From Sinorhizobium meliloti (lineage in GTDB: Bacteria > Pseudomonadota > Alphaproteobacteria > Rhizobiales > Rhizobiaceae): 64,000 nucleotides of DNA. Position 1 is the first letter of the stretch. Each line of letters starts with the position of its first letter. Both the position numbers and the translations under genes were made by a program. The notes under the pieces are model-generated. The model ran no database searches and had not been told where the DNA came from. It worked only from the letters and a program-made list of their open reading frames with translations. Below are positions 17,830 through 25,596 of this stretch, in pieces. The stretch covers positions 310,001 through 374,000 of the forward strand of contig NZ_CP141213.1 in the NCBI RefSeq assembly GCF_035610345.1. Reading direction: 5' to 3'.

Positions 17830-18531
17830 CTACGGGCTCGTTTGCCTGTATTTGCGCGCCGCACTCTCCAGGTGCTCGCGCATGACCCGTCCGGCACGCT
17901 CCGGATCGCGGGCGCGGATGGCCTCCACGATCACCACGTGCTCTTCGAAACTCTCCCGGTTGGAAATCTCCGGCCTGGTCGGCAGAGGCCTTTGGCCGAT
18001 CAGCCACTCCACGAACGCATCGTGGACCGCGACAAAAATGGGGTTCGAGACCATCTGGGTCAGCGTGCGGTGAAAGGCGACATCGGTGGCGGCAAAGGCG
18101 CGGGCCTTGCCGATCGCAGCCTCGTTGCGCGCAAGCGCGGCGTCGATCGCCTCGATCTGCTCCGCTGTCGCATGGGCCGCAAGATAGCGCGCGCATCCCT
18201 CCTCCAGAAACAGGCGCGCCTGCTCGAAATTGGCCACACCCTCGGGCTGGCCGAGCAGCATGCGCGCAGCGCCCGCAAGCGAAGACAGGAAATGGTCCGG
18301 CGTCGGCCGCGTGACTTTGGCACGCTCGCCCGTGCTGACCTTCACGAGCCCCATCCGCTCCAGGGCATAAAGCGCTTCCCGGATCGAGGGCCGCCCGACC
18401 CCGAACAATTCCATCAGGTCTCGCTCGGAAGGGAGCGTCGCACCCAAAGGATAGATCTCGTCGCGGATCATCTCCTCCAGTTTCAACCGGACTTCGTCGG
18501 AAAGCTTCTTGCGGACGGCGAGTGTGCTCAT
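17830..18531 (-). CDS. GntR-family regulator, FadR/NanR-like (FCD domain)
   Basis: A 233-residue repressor-type protein. The winged helix is at about residues 10-70 (LPSERDLMELFGVGRPSIREALYALERMGLVKV), followed by an all-helical FCD ligand domain with metal-binding histidines (DVAFHRTL, MREHLESAARKY). It is the first gene of the TRAP/aldolase operon, 28 bases before the binding-protein gene, so it probably controls its own operon. A candidate operator, GGTGTTATACC, is 15 bases before its start codon. It resembles NanR, but the inducer is unproven. Confidence 0.88.
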   Translation of the reverse strand: MSTLAVRKKLSDEVRLKLEEMIRDEIYPLGATLPSERDLMELFGVGRPSIREALYALERMGLVKVSTGERAKVTRPTPDHFLSSLAGAARMLLGQPEGVANFEQARLFLEEGCARYLAAHATAEQIEAIDAALARNEAAIGKARAFAATDVAFHRTLTQMVSNPIFVAVHDAFVEWLIGQRPLPTRPEISNRESFEEHVVIVEAIRARDPERAGRVMREHLESAARKYRQTSP

Positions 18532-18545
18532 GGTGTGATTGTTAA

Positions 18546-18556
18546 GGTGTTATACC
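18546..18556. promoter_or_regulatory. Candidate operator of the NanR-like regulator
   Basis: GGTGTTATACC, a near-palindrome sharing GGT..ACC ends and the GGTATA half-site type used by NanR. It sits just upstream of the regulator start, where binding would block the whole operon. Single copy; inference from position and shape. Confidence 0.4.
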
Positions 18557-18666
18557 ACGAGAGTCAAGAGAACCTCGCAGGCGCAGCAGACAACCGCGCT
18601 CACGCCGCTCGCAGCAGCGCGGCGCCACCTATCTGCCGCCTCTGCGGACCGCAGTGTTCACCTGGT

Positions 18667-19023
18667 TCAATGTCTACGAAGAAGATATCCGATCGCCAGG
18701 CCGAGACCGGCAAGAACCAGGATCGTTTGCAGAGGACGGCGAGGCTCGGCGGCGGGGCGTTCGTCCGCGCGCCAGACACCCGGCGTATCGACGACCCTGG
18801 TATGCGGGCGATCGAAGCCGGAGGCGACCTGCTCATGCCAACGGCCGGCGGGATCCTGGAATTCGATGGCTTCGGTAGAGCCGGGAAGCTCATGATGGCG
18901 CGCCGCGATCTCGGCTGCGGCCAGTGCATCGTCATGGGTAAGGAAGGTTTCGGAGAAGACGTCGTCTACCTTGTAGGCCCAGCCCCCGTCGTGTTCCACA
19001 ATCTCATATCGTATCGTCACCAT
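18667..19023 (-). CDS. DUF2188-like protein with C-terminal membrane segment
   Basis: A 118-residue protein. Residues 3-65 fit DUF2188: RYEIVEHDGGWAYKVDD, then a helix THDDALAAAEIAARHHE, then IEFQDPAGRWHEQ. A low-complexity linker (residues 70-95) leads to a C-terminal hydrophobic helix LQTILVLAGLGLAIGYLLRRH, which suggests membrane anchoring with positively charged residues at the end. The start at 19023 has GGGAG 8 bases upstream. The family has no assigned function. It stands alone between the NanR-like operon and the TAXI TRAP genes. Confidence 0.75.
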   Translation of the reverse strand: MVTIRYEIVEHDGGWAYKVDDVFSETFLTHDDALAAAEIAARHHELPGSTEAIEFQDPAGRWHEQVASGFDRPHTRVVDTPGVWRADERPAAEPRRPLQTILVLAGLGLAIGYLLRRH

Positions 19024-19231
19024 GGCGATGCTCCCGTTTGAAGGAGGAAAACATCCGGCGCCTTGCTTGGTTCCGCAATTGTCGGCATCCGCGAAGGTCG
19101 CCATGGCGACGAGACATTGGCTGCCCCGATCACCGGTTGTCCCGACCGACCGATTTGCAAGTATTCCCCTTGCTTGACAAAGCGCAACGATCGTAACATG
19201 CGCTGACGTGCCCTTCTGCGTGTAATACAAA

Positions 19232-19277
19232 CTGCCGCTGCGACCTTTGCGCGTCCGACTGGACGCGTGGCGCTGCA
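19232..19277. repeat. RIME-like palindromic element, second GCGCGTC-type copy
   Basis: Inner arms CGCGTCC and GGACGCG around GACT, with the flanking GCGACCTTTG and TGGCGCTGCAG shared with the copy at 7624-7667. The inner arms differ from the first copy by a compensating base change that keeps the stem paired. It occupies the upstream region of the TAXI binding-protein gene; the rest of 19024-19330 shows no clear promoter match. Confidence 0.7.
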
Positions 19278-19330
19278 GGCATAAATCTCGGAACGGCTCA
19301 GTGGCACGCGAAGCATTATGGGAGAAATTG

Positions 19331-20314
19331 ATGAAACATGAACGGATTACCCTGCGCGGAGCGCAGATCGCCGCGCTCTCGGCAGCATTGTTTTTCTCGG
19401 GCAGCGCCGCGGCGCAGCAGAAATTCGTGACGATCGGCACCGGCGGCGTCACCGGCGTCTATTATGCCGCGGGCGGCGCCATCTGCCGGCTTTTGAACAA
19501 GGACCGCAAGACGCACGGCATCCGCTGTTCGGTCGAATCCACCGGCGGATCGGCGTTCAACGTGAACACTATCAAGGAGGGCGAGCTCGATTTCGGCATG
19601 GCGCAGTCCGATGTGCAGTACAACGCTTTCAAGGGCGATGAGGCGTTCAAGGAAGGCGGCGCGCATGCCGACCTCAGGGCGGTCTTCTCGATTCATCCGG
19701 AGCCGTTCACGGTGCTGGCGCATCCGAATGCCGGCGTGACGAAGTTCGAGGACTTCAAGGGCAAGCGCTTCAATGTCGGCAATCCCGGTTCCGGAACGCG
19801 CGCCTCCATGGAGCGCCTGCTCGGCGCCATGGGCTGGACGCTCGCAGACTTCTCGCTCGCATCCGAACTCAAGGCGGACGAGCATGGCCCGGCGCTTTGC
19901 GACGGCAAGATCGACGGCTTCTTCTACGGCGTGGGGCATCCCTCTGCCAATATTCAGGATCCGACGACGACCTGCGCGGCGAAGCTGGTGCCGCTGACCG
20001 GCGAAGTCGTCGACAAGCTGGTCGCCGACAATCCCTATTACGCCAAGGCGACCATTCCGGGCGGCCTCTACAACAACAATCCGGAAGACACGGAAACCTT
20101 CGGCGTTCTGGCGACACTGGTCACCTCCGCCAATGTTCCGGAAGAGAGCGTCTACGCGCTGACGAAAGCGGTTTTCGAGAATTTCGACGAGTTCAAGTCG
20201 CTGCACCCGGCTTTCGCCAATCTCGAGCCCGCCAAGATGATCAAGGACGGCCTCTCTGCACCACTGCATCCGGGTGCGGAAAAATATTACAAGGAAAAGG
20301 GCTGGCTGAAGTAA
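19331..20314 (+). CDS. TAXI-family TRAP transporter solute receptor
   Basis: A 327-residue periplasmic receptor with a signal peptide ending near AAAQQK. The TAXI signature is clear: [26 protein letters not shown], then [31 protein letters not shown] receptors pair with fused 4TM/12TM permeases, and exactly such a gene follows. The ATG at 19331 has GGGAG about 8 bases upstream. Ligands known for the family include glutamate-like acids, but the substrate here cannot be read from sequence. Confidence 0.92.
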   Translation: MKHERITLRGAQIAALSAALFFSGSAAAQQKFVTIGTGGVTGVYYAAGGAICRLLNKDRKTHGIRCSVESTGGSAFNVNTIKEGELDFGMAQSDVQYNAFKGDEAFKEGGAHADLRAVFSIHPEPFTVLAHPNAGVTKFEDFKGKRFNVGNPGSGTRASMERLLGAMGWTLADFSLASELKADEHGPALCDGKIDGFFYGVGHPSANIQDPTTTCAAKLVPLTGEVVDKLVADNPYYAKATIPGGLYNNNPEDTETFGVLATLVTSANVPEESVYALTKAVFENFDEFKSLHPAFANLEPAKMIKDGLSAPLHPGAEKYYKEKGWLK

Positions 20315-20334
20315 GCTTCGCGTTCTGACGTCTA

Positions 20335-20360
20335 CCGGCGGGCCAAAGGCGGCTCGCCGG
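20335..20360. other. Intercistronic stem-loop after TAXI receptor gene
   Basis: A 10-bp stem, CCGGCGGGCC with GGCTCGCCGG (one G-T wobble), loop AAAGGC. It lies between the receptor and permease genes with no following T-run, as at the other binding-protein gene ends in this window. Confidence 0.65.
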
Positions 20361-20383
20361 CAATATCGGCATGGGAGGGTGTC

Positions 20384-22984
20384 ACGAGCGAACTTCAAGA
20401 ACGGCAGGTCGATGTCGACCTCGAGCAACTGGTCGCCGAAGCGGATACCGGCGGACGCAACGCCAAAGGATTGACCGGGCAGATCTTGCTCTGCACCGCT
20501 GTGGCATGGTCGCTGTTCCAGCTCTGGTACGCGTCTCCCCTGCCCTTCGTCTTCGGCTTCGGCATTCTCAACGATACCGAAGCCCGCGCCATCCATCTCG
20601 GTTTCGCGCTGTTCCTGACCTTCCTTGCCTATCCCGCACTGAAAAGTTCGCCGCGCGACCGGGTGCCGCTCGCCGATTGGGTGCTTGCGGCGCTCGGCGC
20701 CTTCGCGGGCGCCTATCTGTTCCTTTTTTATGGCGAGCTTGCCGGACGGCCGGGCCAGCCCTCGACGCTCGATCTCGTCACCGGTACGGTCGGGATCCTG
20801 CTGCTGCTCGAGGCTACGCGCCGCGCGCTCGGCCTGCCGATGGTGTGCGTCGCCGGCGTGTTCATCTTCTACACCTTCGCCGGCCAGTACATGCCCGACG
20901 TCATCCAGCATCGCGGCGCTTCGCTGGTGAAGTTCATCAATCACCAGTGGCTGACCACGGAGGGCGTTTTCGGCATCGCGCTCGGCGTATCGACGAGTTT
21001 CGTTTTCCTCTTCGTCCTGTTCGGAACGCTGCTCGAAAAGGCCGGCGCCGGCAACTGGATGATGCAGATCTCCATCGCCTTGCTCGGGCATCTGCGGGGC
21101 GGCCCCGCCAAGGTGGCCGTCGTCTCCTCGGCGCTGAACGGCGTCGTCTCCGGCTCCTCGGTTTCCAACGTCGTGTCGGGTGGCATATTCACCATTCCCC
21201 TGATGAAACGCACGGGACTTTCCGGTGTGAAGGCCGGCGCGATCGAGGCAACCGCATCGATCAACGGCCAGATCATGCCGCCGGTCATGGGCGCCGCCGC
21301 GTTTCTGATGGTCGAATATGTCGGCATTCCCTATTCGGAGATCGTCAAGCACGCGCTGCTTCCAGCGGTCTTTTCCTACATCGCGCTTCTCTACATGGTG
21401 CATCTGGAGGCGGTGAAGCTGAACATGCAGCCGATCCCCCAGCGTCCCACGCCGGCACGCGAAAAGTGGCTGCGCATGGGCCTGGGGCTTGCGGGCAGCG
21501 TGCTTGCAATCTGCCTGCTCTATTACGGCATCATCGCCATCCGGGCCGCATTCGGAGCAGGCGCGCCCTTGCTGCTCGCGATTGCGGGCGTGGCGCTCTA
21601 TCTCGCGACGATCTGGTATTCGTCCCGTTATCCCGACCTGGAACTCGACGATCCGGATGCTCCTATCCTCGAACTGCCGCGCGCATGGGACGTTACACGG
21701 ACCGGGCTCGATTTCCTCATTCCTATCGTCGTTCTGCTCTGGTGCCTCATGGTCGAGCAGCTTTCGCCGGGGCTCTCCGCCTTCTGGGCCACGCTGACGA
21801 TCCTCGCAATCGTCGGCACCCGCAAACCGCTGATGGCGATCTTCCGGAAAGAGAATTTCGCAAGCGCGGCCCGTGCCGCCGCCTGGGACCTCGTCGACGG
21901 CCTGGCGCTCGGCGCGCGCAACATGATCGGCATCGCGGTCGCAACGGCGACGGCCGGCATCGTCGTCGGAACGATCACGCTTACGGGTCTGGGCCTGATG
22001 ATGACGGAACTCGTCGAATTCATCTCGGGCGGCAACGTCATCATGATGCTCGTTCTCATCGCGGCGATCAGCCTTGTGCTCGGCATGGGGATCCCGACTA
22101 CCGCCAATTACATCCTGGTCGCCACACTGATGGCGCCGGTCGTCGTCGAGCTCGGTTCGCAGGCGGGCCTCGCCATCCCCTTGATTGCCGTTCATCTCTT
22201 CGTCTTCTATTTCGGCATCATGGCCGACATCACACCGCCCGTCGGACTGGCCTCCTTCGCCGCGGCGGCGATTTCCAAGGAAGACCCGATCGCCACGGGC
22301 TTTCAGGGTGCACTCTATTCGCTGCGCACCGCGATCCTGCCTTTCGTTTTCATATTCAATCCGGCGATACTGCTGATCGGCGTCGACACCTGGGCGCATA
22401 CACTTTGGGTCGCCTTCGTCTCGCTTGCCGCCATCCTCCTCTTCTCGGCCGCGACGATGAACTGGTTCGTGACGAAAAGCCGGCTGTGGGAGAGCGCGGT
22501 CCTGCTGCTCGTCTGCTTCACGCTGTTCCGTCCCGATTGGTGGCTCAACCAGATTTCGCCACCCTATGAGGAACTGCCCGCCTCAGAATTCCTGCGGTCC
22601 GTCGGGGAGGCTCCGGCAAAAGGCCGGATCAACTTCGTGGTCCAAGGCTTCGACCTGATGGGCGACGAGGTTCGCAAAACCGTCAACGTGCCGCTCGGCG
22701 AGCCCGGCGAGCCGCTTCAACGGCTGCAATCGATCGGGCTCACGGTCACACCGGCGGGCGACAGTCTGATGATCAGCAATGTCGACTTCGGCTCCTATGC
22801 CAAGCGCATCGGCCTCGATGTCGGCTTTGACATCGTCGCAGTGCTGAGAAAAGCCGAGCAACCGTCAGCCGCCATCCCGGTGGGTATCGCGCTGGCTGTG
22901 ACCGCGGGAATTGCCGGCTTGCAGTTCGGGCGCAAAAAGGCCGATCGCAGCGGAGCCGGTCTGACGGGCGCCGCGCGCAAATAA
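20384..22984 (+). CDS. TRAP transporter fused 4TM/12TM permease (DctQM fusion)
   Basis: About 866 residues if translation begins at 20384. The N-terminal soluble segment reads (M)SELQERQVDVDLEQLVAEA and is followed by the small-permease-like and large-permease-like membrane halves; MPPVMGAAAFLMVEYVGIPY and GMGIPTTANYILVA are family motifs. The start is odd: the good GGGAGG site at 20374-20379 is followed by ACG at 20384, and the frame has no ATG or GTG back to the upstream stop. The first usual start is TTG at 20471, which has poor spacing and would drop 29 plausible coding residues. The C-terminal extension after about residue 700 carries a PDZ-like glycine pattern. Confidence 0.85.
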   Translation, partial: TSELQERQVDVDLEQLVAEADTGGRNAKGLTGQILLCTAVAWSLFQLWYASPLPFVFGFGILNDTEARAIHLGFALFLTFLAYPALKSSPRDRVPLADWVLAALGAFAGAYLFLFYGELAGRPGQPSTLDLVTGTVGILLLLEATRRALGLPMVCVAGVFIFYTFAGQYMPDVIQHRGASLVKFINHQWLTTEGVFGIALGVSTSFVFLFVLFGTLLEKAGAGNWMMQISIALLGHLRGGPAKVAVVSSALNGVVSGSSVSNVVSGGIFTIPLMKRTGLSGVKAGAIEATASINGQIMPPVMGAAAFLMVEYVGIPYSEIVKHALLPAVFSYIALLYMVHLEAVKLNMQPIPQRPTPAREKWLRMGLGLAGSVLAICLLYYGIIAIRAAFGAGAPLLLAIAGVALYLATIWYSSRYPDLELDDPDAPILELPRAWDVTRTGLDFLIPIVVLLWCLMVEQLSPGLSAFWATLTILAIVGTRKPLMAIFRKENFASAARAAAWDLVDGLALGARNMIGIAVATATAGIVVGTITLTGLGLMMTELVEFISGGNVIMMLVLIAAISLVLGMGIPTTANYILVATLMAPVVVELGSQAGLAIPLIAVHLFVFYFGIMADITPPVGLASFAAAAISKEDPIATGFQGALYSLRTAILPFVFIFNPAILLIGVDTWAHTLWVAFVSLAAILLFSAATMNWFVTKSRLWESAVLLLVCFTLFRPDWWLNQISPPYEELPASEFLRSVGEAPAKGRINFVVQGFDLMGDEVRKTVNVPLGEPGEPLQRLQSIGLTVTPAGDSLMISNVDFGSYAKRIGLDVGFDIVAVLRKAEQPSAAIPVGIALAVTAGIAGLQFGRKKADRSGAGLTGAARK

Positions 22985-22991
22985 GCGACAG

Positions 22992-23987
22992 TCATGCCGC
23001 CGAGGATTCCCGCACGACCAGCAGTGGCGGGGCGATCGCGTGCCGTTGGGGCTCCTTGCCCTCCATCGCTGCGATCAGCACGTCGATCGCCGCTTCCGCG
23101 ACCTGATCCAGATGCAGGTTGACAGCCGTCAATTGCGGCATGGCGAGTTTTGCCCGCATTCCGTCGTATCGCGTCGCCAGTCGTAGACCATGCGGAACGG
23201 GGCGGTCGAGCAACCGGGCGGCATCGAGCACGCCCCTGGCGAAAGCGTCGACAGGCACGCATAAAGCGTCGATATCCGGATTGCTTCGCAGGAGCCTCTC
23301 GGCAGCCGCGGCAGCCTCCGATTCCCCGCCGCTTTCGTCGATGCGCAAGGCAACCGGTGAAAATCCTCTCTCCGCGGCGTAAGCCGCATAGACGGCCTCG
23401 GTCTCGATGTAGGAATTGCGCCGCTGCTCGCCGGTAATCAGGCCGACCCGGCGACTGTTCGCGCCAAGGTGCTCCAGCATCAGCCGGGCTGTCGCAGTGC
23501 TCTGAATATCCACCGACGGAATGTCGTCTCTCCCCGGCGCCCGCCCGATCGAGACAACGGGTACGCCGCGGGCAGAGAAGAAATCCAGTAACCGGTCTTC
23601 GACCATGGGTTCGACGATTATCGCGCCGTCGACTTCCAGCGCGTCGAGGTTGGAGTCGGGCTCCAAAGGCGGCACCAGGCAGAGGGCGAGATGCCGCGAA
23701 AGAGCCGTAACGGCAGCGGCGGCAGCGATCTCCATCAGGAAGCCCAGCCTCGCAGGGCCTGCAGCCACCGCAAAGGGCATTGACGATGCCAGGGCGATGA
23801 TCCCCGCGCCGCCCGTTCTGAGCCTGCGGGCCCGGGGATTGGCCCGGTAACCCATCTTGTCCGCTAGCGCCACAATCCTGGCTTTCGTCTCGGGGTCGAC
23901 ATAGCGCCGTCCGCTGAAGGCGTGGGAAACCGTCGTCGGCGATACGCCCGCCGCCTTCGCCAATTCCACGATCGTCGATCTTGCCAT
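22992..23987 (-). CDS. LacI-family transcriptional regulator
   Basis: A 331-residue repressor. The helix-turn-helix is at residues 3-25 (STIVELAKAAGVSPTTVSHAF) with the hinge helix NPRARRLRTG near 55-62, followed by a periplasmic-binding-protein-like effector domain. The ATG at 23987 starts family homology. It is divergent from the nucleobase permease, and two palindromes of LacI type lie between them, so it very likely represses that operon and itself. The effector is probably a nucleobase or its degradation product. Confidence 0.9.
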   Translation of the reverse strand: MARSTIVELAKAAGVSPTTVSHAFSGRRYVDPETKARIVALADKMGYRANPRARRLRTGGAGIIALASSMPFAVAAGPARLGFLMEIAAAAAVTALSRHLALCLVPPLEPDSNLDALEVDGAIIVEPMVEDRLLDFFSARGVPVVSIGRAPGRDDIPSVDIQSTATARLMLEHLGANSRRVGLITGEQRRNSYIETEAVYAAYAAERGFSPVALRIDESGGESEAAAAAERLLRSNPDIDALCVPVDAFARGVLDAARLLDRPVPHGLRLATRYDGMRAKLAMPQLTAVNLHLDQVAEAAIDVLIAAMEGKEPQRHAIAPPLLVVRESSAA

Positions 23988-24042
23988 CCGAACACCCCGT
24001 CCATGAACCGGCCCGGATGATGGCATTGCGGCGCGGCTTTTA

Positions 24043-24054
24043 CAAATCGATTTG
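24043..24054. promoter_or_regulatory. LacI-type operator O1
   Basis: CAAATCGATTTG, a perfect 12-bp palindrome with the central CG typical of LacI-family sites. It overlaps the TTGCCA (-35-like, 24052-24057) of the permease promoter, whose -10 candidate is TATTAC at 24074-24079. Confidence 0.65.
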
Positions 24055-24082
24055 CCAGAGAGAAAGAATGTGCTATTACACA

Positions 24083-24104
24083 CTATGCAAAACGATTTGC
24101 ATAG
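24083..24104. promoter_or_regulatory. LacI-type operator O2
   Basis: Perfect 9-bp arms CTATGCAAA and TTTGCATAG around ACGA. The core GCAAAACGATTTGC resembles O1. Placed just after the -10 candidate, it would repress the permease operon from about the transcription start. Centre-to-centre spacing to O1 is about 45 bases, suitable for cooperative binding. Confidence 0.7.
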
Positions 24105-24138
24105 CCAGCGGGAGAGAGGCTGGCGTGGAGGAGATCAA

Positions 24139-25488
24139 ATGACCGGGAACAAAATCGATTCTATCGACCCGACGGACGAAGTGCTGCCGCCGCGCAGCCT
24201 GGCGCTGTTCGGTCTTCAGCATGTGCTGGTGATGGCTGCTTCGCCGATCACCGCGGTGTTTCTTGTAAGCAAGGCGCTCGGCTTTTCCGATGCGCTGACC
24301 GTCTCGCTGATCAGCGCGACGTTTCTGATCTGCGGCCTGGGCACAATCCTGCAGAGCTTCGGGCCGGCGGGCTTCGGCGCGCGGCTGCCGTTCATCATGG
24401 TGCCGGGTGGCGCGCCGATCGCGATCTTTCTGGCCATCGCCCAGCAGACGGACGTGCAGACGGCCGTCGGCGCGGTGATCCTCACCGCAGTCTTCTATTT
24501 CCTTGCGCTGCCGGTATTCCGCCGGCTGCTCCGCTATTTTCCGCCCATCGTGGTCGGGACCATGCTCCTTCTCGTATCGGTGAACCTCGTGCGCATCTAC
24601 GGCGGCACGATTACCGGAAAGCAGGGGAGCGAAGGCTTCGCCGATCCGATGAATGTCGGGCTTGCCCTTGCGACGATCGCGCTGACGATAATCTTCGCAA
24701 GAGTCTTCACGGGCACGCTTCAGCGTATCTCGGTGATGCTCGGCCTCATCGCGGGTTCGGCGATCGCCATGGGAGCCGGGTATATGGACCTTTCCGGCAT
24801 CTTCGACGGACCGGTGATTGCCGTGCCCCAGCTTCTTCCGTTCGGTATGCCGAAGTTCGACTTTTTCGCCGCCCTTCCGCTGATCGTGTTCTCGATCATA
24901 TCGATGGCCGAAGCGACCGGGCAGACCATTGCCACCGCCGAGATCGTCGGGCGTCGGGGCGACGCTCACGCGATCGTGCCCGCGACCATCCGCGGCGACG
25001 CCGTCGCCTCGCTCGTCGGCGGTCTGTTCGGAACCTCGCTTATCATTACCAGCGGTGAAAATGTGGGTATCGTCCGGGCAACCAACGTCAAATCCCGCTA
25101 CGTCACCGCAACGGCCGGCGTAATCCTCGTCCTCATCGCCCTGTTTGCGCCGATCGGTCGTCTGGCGAATGCCCTGCCCGGCCCCGTCGTCGGTGGAACG
25201 GCTGTGATCGTGTTCTCGATCATCGGCGTGATCGGGATCGATCTTCTGCGTCGCGTCGATCTGCGCGAGCACGGCCCGATGTTCACGCTCGCGGCGGCGC
25301 TTTCCATGGGGCTTCTGCCGATCCTGGTCCCGGGCGTCTACAGCCAGTTCCCGCAATGGAGCCAGATGATCCTGGCCAACGGACTTGCCGCCGGAACAAT
25401 CACGGCGGTGATTGTGAACGCTTTTTTTCAACACCTGCCTCTGGAGCAATTCCAGGCAAAGTGCGCAGCCGTTTTCCGTCCGGAGTAG
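24139..25488 (+). CDS. NCS2-family nucleobase:cation symporter
   Basis: A 449-residue inner-membrane permease of the uracil/xanthine (NCS2) family. It begins with the typical PRSLALFGLQHVLVMAA segment, and the substrate-site region is FDFFAALPLIVFSIISMAEATGQTIA. About 12-14 membrane spans are expected. The ATG follows GGAGGAGATCAA. The operon continues with an amidohydrolase of the nucleobase-deaminase type, which supports import of a purine, pyrimidine or similar heterocycle. Two LacI-type operators lie just upstream. Confidence 0.9.
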   Translation: MTGNKIDSIDPTDEVLPPRSLALFGLQHVLVMAASPITAVFLVSKALGFSDALTVSLISATFLICGLGTILQSFGPAGFGARLPFIMVPGGAPIAIFLAIAQQTDVQTAVGAVILTAVFYFLALPVFRRLLRYFPPIVVGTMLLLVSVNLVRIYGGTITGKQGSEGFADPMNVGLALATIALTIIFARVFTGTLQRISVMLGLIAGSAIAMGAGYMDLSGIFDGPVIAVPQLLPFGMPKFDFFAALPLIVFSIISMAEATGQTIATAEIVGRRGDAHAIVPATIRGDAVASLVGGLFGTSLIITSGENVGIVRATNVKSRYVTATAGVILVLIALFAPIGRLANALPGPVVGGTAVIVFSIIGVIGIDLLRRVDLREHGPMFTLAAALSMGLLPILVPGVYSQFPQWSQMILANGLAAGTITAVIVNAFFQHLPLEQFQAKCAAVFRPE

Positions 25489-25503
25489 CGGCAAAACAAG
25501 GAT

Positions 25504-25539
25504 CAGAGCATTTCCGCGGTTCAAAGCGGGAATGCTCTG
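25504..25539. repeat. Short RIME-like stem-loop between permease and amidohydrolase genes
   Basis: Arms CAGAGCATTTCCGC and GCGGGAATGCTCTG with loop GGTTCAAA; 13 of 14 positions pair normally and one is a T-G wobble. The GAGCATT ends are shared with the RIME-like elements at 8814 and 10776. It may limit transcription of the downstream genes. Confidence 0.7.
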
Positions 25540-25596
25540 GACGCCGAAAAGGCAGCAGTCAGCAGCGTCGAAGCTGAAATTCAAAGGAATACAAAA

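Noticed and set aside
19302..19318. Possible sigma-54 promoter (TGGCACG) before the TAXI receptor gene
   Set aside because: The GG half matches, but the required TTGC at the fixed spacing is absent (GCAT found).
19316..22399. 1027-codon minus-strand open frame across the TAXI receptor and TRAP permease
   Set aside because: Spans two genuine plus-strand genes plus their intergenic hairpin; composition is dominated by Arg, Gly, Asp and Glu with no domain.
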